This document shows, in pieces, positions 21,899 through 32,340 of a stretch of DNA of 64,000 nucleotides. The notes under the pieces are model-generated. The model made no database searches and was not told where the DNA came from. It saw nothing but the letters and a program-made list of their open reading frames with translations. The DNA comes from Zea mays. Its lineage: Eukaryota > Streptophyta > Magnoliopsida > Poales > Poaceae. Numbering within the stretch: position 1 is the stretch's first letter; every line of letters starts with the position of its first letter. The stretch is from assembly GCF_902167145.1 (NCBI RefSeq), contig NC_050104.1, positions 93,941,849-94,005,848 on the forward strand, given 5' to 3'. A program made the position numbers and the translations under genes.

Positions 21899-23200
21899 AG
21901 TCTTCGCCGGAGGGCGTTGATAGCCAGTACGCGCTGGGGGATGCCTTCGTCTTGACGATGAATGGACCCTCCAATTTTGGCTCCAGCTTGCCCCGTGACT
22001 CTGTCCGGGTGGTCCGGACGAGTAAGAGGTCTCCTTTGTTGAACTCTCTTGGGACGACCGCGTTGTCGCGTTAGGCCTTGGTTTGAGCCTGGTATTTGTT
22101 GAGGGCTTGCAGGTCGAGGACGCGGTCTCCGTCGATGAGGTCTTTAGATGTTGGTTCGTCGACGTCGGGGACCACTGATGTGCTTGTTCGGGGTGACCCA
22201 TGCTTTATCTCCTGCGGCGTCATGGCCTCCGATCCATATAGTAGACGAAAAAGTGTGAATCCGGTTGCCCAGCATTCGGTCGTTTTTAGGGCCCAGACCA
22301 CTTCAGGTAGTTGGTCGGCCCATTTACCCTTCTTGTCGTCGAGAAGTCTTTTTTTGATGGCAGTGAAAATCTTGCCATTGGCGCGCTCGACGACGCCGTT
22401 GGATTGCGGGTGGTATACCGAGGCGAAGACAGGCTTGGTGCCGATGGAGAGGCAGAAGTCCCTGAAGTCCTGGCTGTCGAACTGTTTGCCGTTGTCGACT
22501 GTAAGCTCGGATGGGACTCCGAATCGGCAAACAATGTTTTGCCAGAAGAACTTTTGGGTGGTCTTCAACGTTATTGTGGATACTGCCCTGGCCTCGATCC
22601 ACTTGGTGAAGTATTCGACAACGACGAAGGTGAACTTGAGGTTCCCTTGAGCCGTAGGTAGTGGCCCGACAATATCCAGCCCCCAGCGTTGAAGGGGCCA
22701 TGTGTGGGCGATCAGCTTGGTGAACTGCGAAGGGTTGCTCGAGCGGGGAGAAAACTTCTCGCAAGCTTCGCAAGACCTCATGACTCGATTCGCGGCGTAG
22801 ATTATCGCGGGCCAGTAAAATCCTTGACGAATCACCTTGGCAGTGAGGGCCCTGGGCCCTGAGTGGGAGCCGCAAGTCCCGTTGTGGACTTCCAAAGGAT
22901 TTGAATGCCTTCGGTTTTGGTCACGCATTTTAGCATGGGTTGACTGATCCCCTTCTTGTATAGCTGGCCCCCGACTAGTACGAAGTCCCGGCTTCGGTGC
23001 TTGAGGCGCTTGGCCTCATTGACATCACTTGGGTGGTAATATCCTTGCAGAAACAGGGTTATTGGGGCCCGCCAATCTTCAGTCATGATGAGGTTGACGA
23101 TGCGATGGCCTTCGGCGTCATTGGTTACTTGTAAGCCCTTTGGGTTGCGGACGGCTGGTGTGCCAATGGCGTAGTAGAACACGTCGGAGGGCAAGGTCTC
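21899..23200 (-). pseudogene. E3 integrase
   Basis: Reading the minus strand, the zinc-binding HHCC end (SHSGPRALTAKVIRQGFYWP, CEACEKF) is followed by the catalytic core WGLDIVGPLP, TVDNGKQFDS and SVYHPQSNGVVERANG with the D-D-E residues. The C-terminal WALKTTECWATGFTLF and YGSEAMTPQEIKHGSPR follow. A stop at 22071 cuts off the last part (LEGPFIVK-like, to about 21899), and a frame change lies near 22880. It would insert the cDNA into the genome. Confidence 0.88.
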
Positions 23201-23216
23201 GCCTCTGGCCGCTGCC

Positions 23217-23630
23217 TTAGCCAACGCGTCGGCCTCTTCGTTCCTGGCGTGGTCCACATGCTGTAAGGTGAAGCCCTTGAACTGTTTCTCGAGACTGCGA
23301 ACAGCTGTGAGATACTGCATGAGTGCGGGGTCTTTTGCTGAATATTCTTTTTTGACCTGGCTGGCAACTACTTTGGAATCTGTCTTGACTATGCAGGTGG
23401 TGACACCGAGTGCTCTCAGCTTGCGAAGGCCTAGGATGACGGCTTCGTATTCTGCTATGTTGTTTATGCATGTCGGACTCCAAAGCGAAGCTAAAACGTG
23501 CTACGTATCTGTGCTTGACGCCTATGGGTGATGTGATAATTGCAGCTGCGCCTGCCCCCGCATGGCACCATGCGCCGTCGCAGTGGATGGTCCACACCTT
23601 CTCTGGAGGTTCTTCTTGCTGCCGTGTCGG
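23217..23630 (-). pseudogene. E3 additional (archaeal-type) RNase H
   Basis: The start IHCDGAWCHAGAGAAAIITS resembles the first catalytic strand of RNase HI-like domains, with an Asp after the strand. A frameshift follows within about 60 residues, and ADALAKAAARGE in the next frame (near 23205) is the end of the domain. Its place between the RT-linked RNase H and integrase matches the second RNase H described for Tat-lineage elements. Confidence 0.7.
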
Positions 23631-23636
23631 CCCAAT

Positions 23637-25057
23637 CTAATTGATGATGAAGTCTTCCAGGACCTGCGACTTGATTGTTGTCCTGGGCTCGAAGGTGATG
23701 TGGTACCCGAAGAGTTCGGCTGCCCATTTAGCGATTCGGACGGACGCCTTCGGGTTTCTAAACAGTTCTCCCAGTCCCCTGTCCGAGGTGACCCACACCT
23801 TGAACGCTTTGAAGTAGTGGCGTAGCTTGCGCGATGCCATGACGACTGCGTAAGAGATTTTTTCCAATTCAGTCATGTTGCACTTGGAGATCGTGAGGAC
23901 TTCGGAGACGTAGTAGACTGGACACTGCCGGGTCGTGCCCTCTCTGTCTTGCTCTTGGACTAGCGCTGCGCTGACTGCATATGGCGAGGCTGCAATGTAG
24001 AGCAGCAGTGGCAGTGAGGGGTCTAGACTGGTGAGAATGGCCAAGTCTGACAGGTGTTGCTTGAGTGATGCGAAGGCTGCCGCCTGTTCTGGTCCCCACG
24101 CGAAGTCTTTCGCACCACGCAGTGTCTTGAGGAAGGGTAGACTCCGCTCTGCGGATTTGGAAATGAATCTGTTGAGGGCGGCTAGTCTGCCTATCAGACG
24201 CTGGATGTCCCTGGTTGACTACGGGGGTGTCATGTTGATGATTGCTTGAATCTTGGTTCGGTTGGCCTCGATCCCGCGGTGCGACACCAGGTAGCCCAGT
24301 ATCTTCCCCTAGTGGACTCCGAAGACGCACTTCTCGGGGTGAGGTGAAGCCGTGCGTCACGCATGTTTGTGAACGTCTCTGCGAGGTCAGCCAGGTGGTC
24401 TTCTTTATTTTTGCTTGCGACAATGATGTCGTCCACGTATGTGAAACTGTTGCGGCCCATTTGGCTCTCGAGCACCATCTTGGTGAGGCGAGAGAAGGTT
24501 GACCCAGCATTCTTAAGTCCCTCTGGCATCCTGATGAAGCAGTACGTGCCGAAGGGTGTGATGAAGCTGGTGCTGGCCTTGTCTTCCTCCTTCATGTATA
24601 TCTGGTGGTAGCCGGAGAAGCAGTCGAGAAGTGACATGACTTCGCATCCGGCTGCACTATCGACTATTTTGTCGATTCGTGGCAGCGGGAAGTTGTCCTT
24701 TGGATAGGCCTTGTTGAGGCTGGTGAAGTCGATGCACATGCGCCACTTGCCACTTTTCTTTTGTACCATGACTACGTTGGCGAGCCACGTGGGGTAGGCT
24801 ATTGGTTCGATGAAATTGGCCTCCAGCAGGCAGTGCACTTCGGCTTTGGCGGCTTCCGTCTTTTCATCGGACATTTTGCGCAGCCGCTGCTTTTTTGGGC
24901 GCACCGAAGAGTCGATGCCCAGACCATGCTCGATGACGGTGCGACTGACTCCGACCAGGTCGAGGGCAGACCAGGCGAAGACGTCCTTGTTTCCGGAGAG
25001 ACATGAGATGAGTTTCTCCTCGTCTTGCGAAGTCAGGTCTTCGCTTATTACGACCAT
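23637..25057 (-). pseudogene. E3 reverse transcriptase and RNase H
   Basis: Minus-strand motifs appear in order: MVQKKSGKWRMCIDFTSLNK, SLLDCFSGYHQIYMKEEDKA, FITPFGTYCFIRMPEGLKNA and the catalytic FTYVDDIIVASKN near 24430. After a break near 24310-24200 the linked RNase H continues with DPSLPLLLYIAASPYAVSAA, VYYVSEVLT and KWAAELFGYHITFEPR. Frame changes near 24310 and 24050 disable the polyprotein. It copies element RNA into DNA. Confidence 0.9.
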
Positions 25058-25114
25058 TTGCTTGGGCGTCGCTGGGTCGAGGGGAACTGTCTTCGTTCCG
25101 TCGTTGCTTTGCAG

Positions 25115-25798
25115 CTATGCCTTTGCTTTTTCGTCCGCAGCTGGGTGGGTCGCTTCGGGGACTTCGCGATGTGTTGTAAGGCAGTGTACGTTCCGTTGAC
25201 CTAGAACGAAGTCTCTCTCAATGTTGCGTGCAGTCTGCTGGTTACCATAAACCGTTATCACGCCTTGCGGACCCGGAATCCTCATGCAGAGGTACAATTC
25301 GTGAATGGCCACTTCAAATTTATTGATGGAGCCCCGACCCGTTATAGCGTTGTAGGGATAGACCATGTCGACGATGTCAAAGGTGACTTGTTCACTTCGT
25401 GCATTGGGTGCTACGCCGAATGACAGGGGTAGCTCTATCTTGCCCACAGGGAAAGTGCCCTTGCCACCGAAGCCATATAGAGGGTTGTCCGAAGGCTTGA
25501 GTAAGCTGTGGCTGATGCCCATGCGGTCGAAGGCGTACAGGAAGATGATGTCCGCCTGGCTGCCATTGTCGACTAGAACTTTGTGCAGGTCCCAGCCTGC
25601 CACACTACAGTTGATTACCATGGCGTCGACGTGGGGTGCGCTGCACAGATCAACATCTCTGGTGTCAAAGGTTAGTGGCACAAGTGACCACTTCGTTTGC
25701 ACGACTGGGCCGGTGAGGGCGACGTGGTTGACGCTTCGGTAGTGATCCCTCTTTTGCCGCTTCGTCTCGAAGTCAACGCTGGACCCTCCGATGATCAT
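25115..25798 (-). pseudogene. E3 aspartic protease region
   Basis: The minus-strand frame includes VLVDNGSQADIIFLYAFDRM, where D-N-G-S stands at the D-S/T-G active site, then NAITGRGSINKFEVAIHELYLCMRI. It links gag to reverse transcriptase. A TAG near 25114 separates it from the polymerase frame. Confidence 0.8.
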
Positions 25799-27475
25799 GT
25801 GGATGACTCCGCGATACGACTGATCGGCGAAGTCTTCTTGTTTTGGTGCTTAGGGGTGATTTTGGTGGTGTGGGTTCGGTTGATGCGGAGGCGGGAGCGG
25901 GGGTGGTATGACTTGTACCTCCTAGTGGTGCTGATATGAATGGTTGGGTAGATGTTGGGCGTGGCCGTTGTTGTATGGTTGTGGGTGGTGGTGATGATAT
26001 GTGTGCGCGACAACTCTCTGGTTGTCAGCTGGTTGTGCCCGAGACATCCTGTCCTTAGTGGCCTTTGTTTCCGGGCAATCTCTTGTTGGGTGCGCGCAGT
26101 CTTCACCATGAAACAGGCAGTAATATCTGCGCGGTTGTTGCGCCCATCCTCGGCCCCAGCCTCGCGTGCCATTGCCGCGACCCTGGGGGGATATTCCTGA
26201 CGGCGAGCAGTCTCGCCGGCGGGGTGCTGGTTGGCTATGTTGTGCACCTGCTACTGACTGCGGCTGTCTCGTCCGGAGTCTGACTGCAAAGGCCTTGTCC
26301 AGGTTCGGCTGGACTGCAGAGGGTCCTTGGGCTTTCTCTAAGACTCGACCTTGCGTTGATGGAGCTCTTCGGATCTGGCGTACTTCTCGAACAGCTGATA
26401 GAGCTCTTGGAGATTTTTGGGTGGGTCCCTAATGCAGTGACTGTATAGGACGCCAGCCCGAAGGCCACTGATGGTGTAGTGTATGGCAATGTGGTCGTCG
26501 ACTGAAGGCAGTTGTGACTTGAGAGTCAGGAACTTGCGGTAGTACTCCCATAGGGTTTCCTTCTCTTGCTGTTTGCAAAGTGATAGCTCAGCTAAAGCAT
26601 CGGTGTTGGGTCGGTACCCTTGGAAGTTGAGCAGAAACTTGTCTCAGAGTCCTTTCCAGGAGTCGATGGACAATGGGGGAACCTGGTGTACCAGGTCAAG
26701 GTCGGACCCTTGAGGGCGATGATGAAAGACTTGGACATTGTGGCGTCGTCCCCTCCAGATGATGCGACAACGACTTGATAGCTCATGATGTATTGTGCTG
26801 GGTCGGTGGTGCCATTGTACTTGGGGTAGGTCCCTGCCCTGAAGTTGGCAGGCCATGGTGACACTTGGAGTTGCGGAGCCAGGGGGCTTCGCTCATCAAG
26901 GTAGTTGATGCCTTGGAAAGCTGCGGCGTGCGGGATGAAGGGTCCGTGCTGGGGTATGAATAAGTCTCTGGCTGGCGCGTGCTGTTGGAGGGGCGGGCCG
27001 TGCTGCAGATCGTGCGCTGCATGAGCGCAATCTCTTGCTCGAGTTCCTGGGCTCTCTGCTCCTCATCTCGTATCATCTGGCGCACCTTGGCTTGCGCGGT
27101 GACACGTTGGCGCTTGGCCTCGAGGATGTCTTTCTGCTTTTGGAGGTTGGGGTTCTTGATGCACAGGGCCCGTAGTTGTAGCTGTTCTTCAGCTGAGACG
27201 CCGATGACTTCGCCGTCCTCTGTTGCGTCTTCGCCCTCTGGTGGAGCGAAGCCTGGGGGTGGTACTTGTGGTTGTCCTCCGGAGCTGCAGGTGCGTAGGG
27301 TGCCTTCGGGAGTGGGTTGTTCGTTGCGCTGTCTCTTGCTGAGAGCTTTGTCTTCACAGGCTTCTTGGGGGGTGTTGTCTGCGAGGGCCTTGCCCTTTTT
27401 CTCGGCTAGTAGCACTGCCTTCGCTGCTTCGTCGACGGATGGGGCTGCCTTCGAACTAGCTCTCTTGGGTGCCAT
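25795..27475 (-). pseudogene. E3 gag
   Basis: The ATG at 27475 (MAPKRASSKAAPSVDEAAKA) lies about 40 bases inside the LTR. A basic coiled N-terminus (VTAQAKVRQMIRDEEQRAQE) precedes the gag core AGTYPKYNGTTDPAQYIMSY in a second frame. A zinc knuckle of the form C-LFHG-ED-C-AH-PTRD-C lies near 26075-26125. At least one frameshift near 26850 and further shifts break it. Confidence 0.82.
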
Positions 27476-27502
27476 CGCGGGTGGTTTGTTCGTAGCACGA
27501 AT

Positions 27503-27513
27503 GGTGGGCGCCA
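27503..27513 (-). other. E3 primer-binding site
   Basis: Read on the minus strand, TGGCGCCCACC follows the LTR end after two bases. It occupies the same place as in E1 but differs in sequence. Confidence 0.7.
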
Positions 27514-27515
27514 AA

Positions 27516-27996
27516 TGTTGGAACTTGCTCTCCCGGGCAAGTTGATCCAACGGGGGAGTGGAAAGAATGCAAGCAAGGTTTAACGTGGGATAATAATTGC
27601 TCTGTTAAGCCGGCCTCTCAAGGGCACTGTACGGGGGTATTTATAGGTACTCGAGCGGCCAACGTCCCAAGGCAAGGACGTTTATGCCATCGAGTACCTG
27701 GGTTATCCCTAGAATATTCCCATAAAGGGTGGTTACAAACCGTCATTACAGAAAAGCTATTACAGATTAGGCCCGTAACACGCTTGTCCACGCGGGGCCC
27801 GTTACAGTGGGCCGAATTCCACGTGGGCCTCCGGGCGAGATGAACACGCGGGATTAGCAGACTTCGTCGGAGCCTGGCCTTCGTCTTGTAGTGGAAAGGA
27901 CGAAGGGCAACCATGCCGATCATCTCGCCTTCATTGATGTAGTGAGGCGACGAAGGCTTCGCGTGAAGGGTAGCGTCTTCGCCTTCACCCCCAACA
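27516..27996 (-). repeat. E3 5' LTR
   Basis: It matches 16522-17001 at about 95% and ends CCCCCAACA, followed by the ACTTT duplication. It carries the same minus-strand TATAAATA box near 27640. Confidence 0.92.
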
Positions 27997-28001
27997 ACTT
28001 T

Positions 28002-28384
28002 CGAACTACAGCGCCGAGCTTCAAGTCCTTCGACTAGTTGTGGATGGGGTATGATCCCGTCTTTCGCCCCAGCCACCGGTGGAGACGTTGCTGGTTGATC
28101 GGCTTTGGGTATTGCCTAGTCACGTCGAGTGTGTGGTGGTCGAGGTCGCGTTTCACTGTAGCAACATTACTCTAGGGCCGATGGTTTCTCACTTTAACGA
28201 GGTCGACGTTGCCATGATCTCATAGGGCTTCGCCTTCGGCTGGAGCAATGAAGAACTAGATGTTATCGATGATCAAGTTCAGTCCCACGCGCAGTCGCTT
28301 GCAGGCTGTGTGGATGTGAAGACCCTCCTGATCGGTCTCTGGAGCCTTGCGTTGTCAACTGACGTCCCTCCCACCGATGTTTGA
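28002..28384 (+). pseudogene. E2 accessory gene, last part after E3
   Basis: Coding-like sequence resumes exactly at the E3 target duplication and runs, with one frame stop near 28228, through FAFGWSNEELDVIDDQVQSH and SLAGCVDVKTLLIGLWSLA to a TGA at 28382. This C-terminal region is the continuation of the coiled-coil exon before 16521. Confidence 0.6.
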
Positions 28385-28739
28385 GTGTCTTTTCATCTGG
28401 ACATATTGTAAAGAATCCCTATTTAAAATGACTGGGTGGAGCTTCTTGGGTGATGTATTACTTCATCTTGCCCTTCTCTTCTGATTTCGACATTTGATGC
28501 TGGTTTCCCCTTGTCTCCCTGATAGTGTCATTGTGTGGCATTGATGGTTGGTAGGGCGACTGAAGTTATTTATTGGGGGGATCTAGCAGCTTAGTCATCA
28601 CACCTTGTGGACGTAGCATCAGACTCGTAATGTTGGGGTGACTGACGCGCATTCCGTTGATTCTTCCTTAATGGGTACAAGATTCCGTGATTTTGCTAGG
28701 CGGAGTCCTGGTCTCCGCAAAAGTCTCACTAGGGGTCTC
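28385..28739. other. E2 spacer between convergent remnants
   Basis: AT/GT-rich sequence with no convincing coding signal. It sits between the accessory gene stop and the protease remnant; reverse transcriptase to integrase would normally be near here and is missing. Confidence 0.5.
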
Positions 28740-29330
28740 ATATGAGTACCACCTTGCCCCCCTTAGTACTTGGCCACCTCTCGGTCCATGCCCACTTGAC
28801 GATGTCGGTGATGCCGATGGGGTGCTTCCTTCGCCGCCTCGATCGCTCAGTTGGCTTGCTCGTAGGTGTACGTGGCCCTGAATGAAGTGGAAATTGTGAT
28901 GATCCCATGTGGCTCGGGCATCTTCAGCTTCAGGTATGTGTAGTTTGGCACGACCATAAACTTGGCGTAGCAGGTCTCCCGAGTATGGCGTTGTAGGACC
29001 CCAGAAAGTATACTACCTCGAACTACAGTCGCTCGGTGCGAAAGTTGGAGGGATCATCGAACGTGACGGGCAGCGTGGCCCGTCTGAGCGGGTAGGCTTG
29101 GTTTGCGGGGATAACACCGTGGAATGGCACCATACTTGGTCGTAGCGCGGAGCGTGCGATCCCTACCCCATCAAAGGTCTGAATGTACATGATAATGAGT
29201 CTGCACCCCCATCCATGAGCACCTTGGTGAGGCGCTTCGAGCCTACGACTGGCTCAACAACGACGGGGTAGGCCCCGGGATGTGGGACCCTGTTCGGGTG
29301 GTCTTGGCGTCCGAAAACTATTGAGAACTA
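28740..29330 (-). pseudogene. E2 protease-region remnant
   Basis: On the minus strand, LMDGGADSL near 29210 and YAKFMVVPNYTYLKLKM near 28940 align with the E1 protease region (LMDGGNSLNI, YAKFMVVPNYTYLKLKM). Stops and small indels are frequent, so it is long dead. Confidence 0.75.
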
Positions 29331-30019
29331 CGACCACCAAAGATATCGTGGGATGGCAGGTTCCGTAGTGTGGACTTCCTGGTGTGTTGCCTTGATACAA
29401 CGTTTGTCGTCATATGCTTCCGTCCCACCGAATATCATGAGGCATCCCATCGTCTCGAAGAATTCCACGGTGAGGGTCTCCTGCTCTGCAGGTTTCACCG
29501 GCTCGTCCAACTTTGCCTTCTTGGTGGGTGGCCTGGAGATGAAGTGCTTCAGGAGTTCACAATCCTAAAGCTTGTGGCGGACATGAAAACTGTGGTTTTG
29601 ACACAGTGAGTCCATCAATTTCTGAAAATGGTCACCATCGCTCTTGGTCGGTGGCCTGGACAGTTAATCTGTGGTGGCGACTTCTTCTTCACCGTGCCGG
29701 GTGTGAAGGTTCCTTCGGTGCCTGTTCGGGTGTTTTCCGACGCTCTCTCCTCTCGCCGCTGGGTTTGCCGGTGTCACGGGGCCCTTTCCCTTATGATAGA
29801 TAGCCCCTACCGTGTCTTCCCCGTCAGTGAACTTGGACGTTATGTTGAGCAAATTTGCGGTTGTCCTTGGCCTTCCTCATCTGAGCTCGTGGACGAGTGC
29901 CTCGTTAGTGGTGTCGTAGGTGAAGGCACTCACTATATTGGCGTTGATGGCATCAAGGAGTTTGTTTCTCTTTTGAGAAAACTTCCGAATGTAATCTCGG
30001 AGGCTCTCCCCATTCTTCT
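29331..30019 (-). pseudogene. E2 gag remnant
   Basis: The gag core NGESLRDYIRKFSQKRNKLL followed by SAFTYDTTNEALVHELR (near 29880-30015) corresponds to QQPGESLREYIWRFSKQCTE in E1. It continues through a degenerate stretch to about 29331. The upstream part of gag is replaced by Copia LTR sequence at about 30020. Confidence 0.7.
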
Positions 30020-30559
30020 TGGTGCTCATTTGTTTCATTTGTTGCTCTTGTTGCTTGGCCTTTTTAATCGTGTTTTCTTCATCTCCTTCTAAACTCTCTA
30101 AGTGACTTGTAAAGCTAGCAAGAGACAACTAAGTGTGTGGTGATCCTTGTGGGGTCTTTGTGATCCTTGAGATTAAGAAGAAGCACTCAATCGGTCTAGG
30201 TTATCGATTGAGAGAGGGAAAGGGTTGAAAAAGGCCCGACCTTCGTGGCCTCCTCAACGGGGAGTAGGTTCATTAGAACAAAACCCCGGGAAAACAAATT
30301 GTTGTGTTCATTTGTGTTGATCATTAACTTGCGATTTGATTCTCCCTCTCCCCCTCTCTCTAAAAGTTCTCTTGCTCACAATCCTTTGAGTTTGCTCCCA
30401 AAGTTATCCGTATTGATTGAGCAACTCATAGCAAGAAGAACTCTCTTCCGCACTCCGCATTCATTATTATTTGTTTCTAATCCTAACCTTGGGTGAAGTT
30501 CGTGTTCAAAGTTTATAATTTACAGGTTTCGCCTATTCACCCCCCTCTAGGCGACTTTC
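30020..30559 (+). mobile_element. Copia LTR fragment (Opie/Ji-like), truncated at left
   Basis: It ends CACCCCCCTCTAGGCGACTT followed by TCA, the exact inverse of the terminus of the E5 LTR (TGAAAGTCGCCTAGAGGGGG at 45552). Upstream are typical U5-like phrases such as repeated 'ccttgtggggtctttgtgatccttgag'. The LTR start is missing and no partner LTR or target duplication was found, so it is a fragment; the left edge is approximate. Confidence 0.7.
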
Positions 30560-30847
30560 AATATGCTAAAAATAGGACCAGTATGTAATGATTTCAAAAC
30601 TACCATGGATGGCATGTTGAATCCCTAAAAACATAGGGGCTCTTTTAAAAAGTGACTCGACGACTTTATGTGATCTGCTCTGGGCCATTCATCCGGCGAT
30701 CAACATCATTGATTAAATGGCGAAGCGGTACACGCTCACCCCCACGGATCACAGATCAATAGCTAAAAATCATCCACACCTTGATCCCATTCGATCCGTC
30801 CGTTACTGAACTGAGGGCACGAATCTAATCAAATGAACCGGTATTTA
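30560..30847. other. Unassigned intergenic DNA
   Basis: I see no gene, repeat or element border here. Confidence 0.4.
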
Positions 30848-31147
30848 GGATTTAGTCTAGGTCAACCATTATCAAATCGATAGATGTTCTAATCTCTTCC
30901 CCACTTGACATCCGAGAGCAACGGTGTCGGGGTTTATCCAATCAGACGCTACTCCGTCTTAAATGTCAATCTTCTTGGTGCTACACGATGCTACGAACCT
31001 CGTGAACTTATCTAAGGCCTTTCCAGAGGCGGGTACAGCTTCTGGATGGTTGCACACATCGCGTAGCGACACAGAGGCTGCAATTCCTCGATGACGAAGA
31101 ATTCTCGGCCTCTCGGGCACCCTTCTCTACTGGCGAAAGCATGGTCC

Positions 31148-31213
<66 letters not shown>

Positions 31214-31233
31214 TCGGCCGACGGGGACACTCT
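30848..31233 (+). repeat. Tandem segmental duplication, copy 1
   Basis: It runs from GGATTTAGTCTAGGTC to ACGGGGACACTCTGG and is followed directly by a diverged second copy. It contains a pure CT microsatellite at 31150-31211. Open frames of Arg-Glu repeats on the minus strand are produced by the microsatellite only. Confidence 0.8.
31150..31211. repeat. (CT)n microsatellite, about 31 units
   Basis: An uninterrupted CT run of about 62 bases ends copy 1 of the tandem duplication. Confidence 0.95.
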
Positions 31234-31641
31234 GGATTTAATCTAGGTCGACTGTGATCAGATCAATAGACGAGCTAATCTCTTCCCCACTCGACATCCG
31301 AGAGTGGCGACGCCCACACGCCGTGCTACGGATGCTCGCCGAGGTTTATCCAATCAGACGGTACCCCGTCCTAAACGCCAATCTTCTTTGTGGTACACGA
31401 TGCTACAGACCTCATGAACTTATCTAAGGCCTTACCAGAGGTGCGTACAACTTCTGGAGGGTTGCCCACGGCATGCAGCGGCACAGAGGCTTTAGCTCCT
31501 CGACGATGAAGAATTCTCGGCCTCCCGGGCACCCTTCTCTACTAGCGAAAGCATGTTGCCCCTCAGTGCATTCTGGTGAGGGTCCCAAGTCATTGCCCAA
31601 AGTGTTGCGCCGGCGTGCTGGAGTTCTCCACGTGGCGGTCC

Positions 31642-31710
<69 letters not shown>

Positions 31711-31728
31711 CCGACGGGGACACTCTGG
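31234..31728 (+). repeat. Tandem segmental duplication, copy 2
   Basis: It repeats copy 1 with roughly 10-15% difference. It has two extra stretches: about 40 bases after GACATCCGAGAG, and about 85 bases (31556-31640) just before the CT run. The order of landmarks is otherwise the same. Confidence 0.8.
31644..31708. repeat. (CT)n microsatellite, second copy
   Basis: A pure CT run of about 64 bases at the same place in copy 2 as the run in copy 1. Confidence 0.95.
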
Positions 31729-31868
31729 AGGGGTGATGAGTGGGCTCGGTGATTTCGCGACGGCGGACCAGGGTGCGATGCAGGGCTAGGCTATATTGAC
31801 CGGAGCGACCGCCAGAGTCAGCAGGCGGGTGGCGGAGTTATTACAGCGACTATATTATACATGCGTTA

Positions 31869-32189
31869 AGCTATTCCCAATTGATAGTATCATACAAATA
31901 TGAGATGCCACATATGATTTGTTTGTTGATGTGGCAATGTATTTAATAGGAGGGAGAGAAATTTATATCTTAAATAAAATACTGCTTTGGCATGATATCT
32001 TAGGTTGTGACACAAACAATAATGCTAAGCCCATTTTTCATAGACATAACATCACACTAATTAAATAATTAAAACATTTAAGTATGATACTATACACTGT
32101 GGATAGTGTATCTTGTACCGGTATCATACTTTTCATTATCTGTTGTATTTTTGGATATCGGGGTATGATACTTTGGACTAGGAATAGCT
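31869..32189. mobile_element. MITE-like element, 321 bp
   Basis: The left end AGCTATTCCCAATTGATAGT pairs with the right end ACTAGGAATAGCT as inverted repeats of about 27 bases; both arms contain GTATCATAC. A TA dinucleotide flanks both sides (31867-31868, 32190-32191). The interior is AT-rich without a frame and has a second inverted pair (AGTATGATAC/GTATCATACT, 32073-32132). Size and form fit a non-autonomous DNA transposon; the superfamily is not certain. Confidence 0.65.
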
Positions 32190-32227
32190 TACGTATGCAA
32201 AGTTTTAACGAATACCCACTATGCATT

Positions 32228-32340
32228 AGGACATGTATAATAGAGAGACACCAAAACGATTCTCCAAGCACAAGAGATAACAACTAATAGACTGTATTAT
32301 ACAATGGAGTGTCTATAAATATAGTCTATTAATAAACACA
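32228..32340. mobile_element. Possible second MITE-like fragment
   Basis: The stretch around ACATGTATAATAGAGAGACACC to TATAGTCTATTAATAAAC resembles small AT-rich inverted-repeat elements common near grass genes. The ends could not be defined, so this is weak. Confidence 0.25.

Larger units (their letters stand above)
16522..27996 (-). mobile_element. E3: complete Gypsy (Tat-type) LTR retrotransposon, minus strand
   Basis: Two LTRs of about 480 bases in direct orientation enclose minus-strand gag, protease, reverse transcriptase, two RNase H regions and integrase, plus a plus-strand accessory gene. The five-base duplication ACTTT flanks the element (16517-16521, 27997-28001). Hand alignment of the LTRs gives about 23 substitutions and one indel in 480 (4.8%). 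The extra archaeal-type RNase H after the normal one is a known trait of the Tat/Athila side of Gypsy. Several stops and frameshifts make it non-autonomous now. Confidence 0.93.
13682..30019 (-). mobile_element. E2: decayed Gypsy element, minus strand, interrupted by E3
   Basis: A plus-strand accessory gene (13910-16521, resuming at 28002-28384), a minus-strand protease region and a minus-strand gag end make up a Gypsy element read on the minus strand. Reverse transcriptase, RNase H and integrase are absent: the accessory gene lies directly beside the protease region. One side is bounded by the E1 LTR, the other by a Copia LTR fragment at about 30020, so neither E2 LTR is in the window. E3 sits inside it with a clean target duplication. 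Confidence 0.75.

Noticed and set aside
29877..30128. Intact small gene on the minus strand
   Set aside because: Its N-terminal part is Copia LTR sequence and its C-terminal part an E2 gag remnant; it is a chance fusion.
31012..31736. ORFs with long Arg-Glu or Leu-Ser repeats
   Set aside because: Products of the CT/GA microsatellites, not genes.
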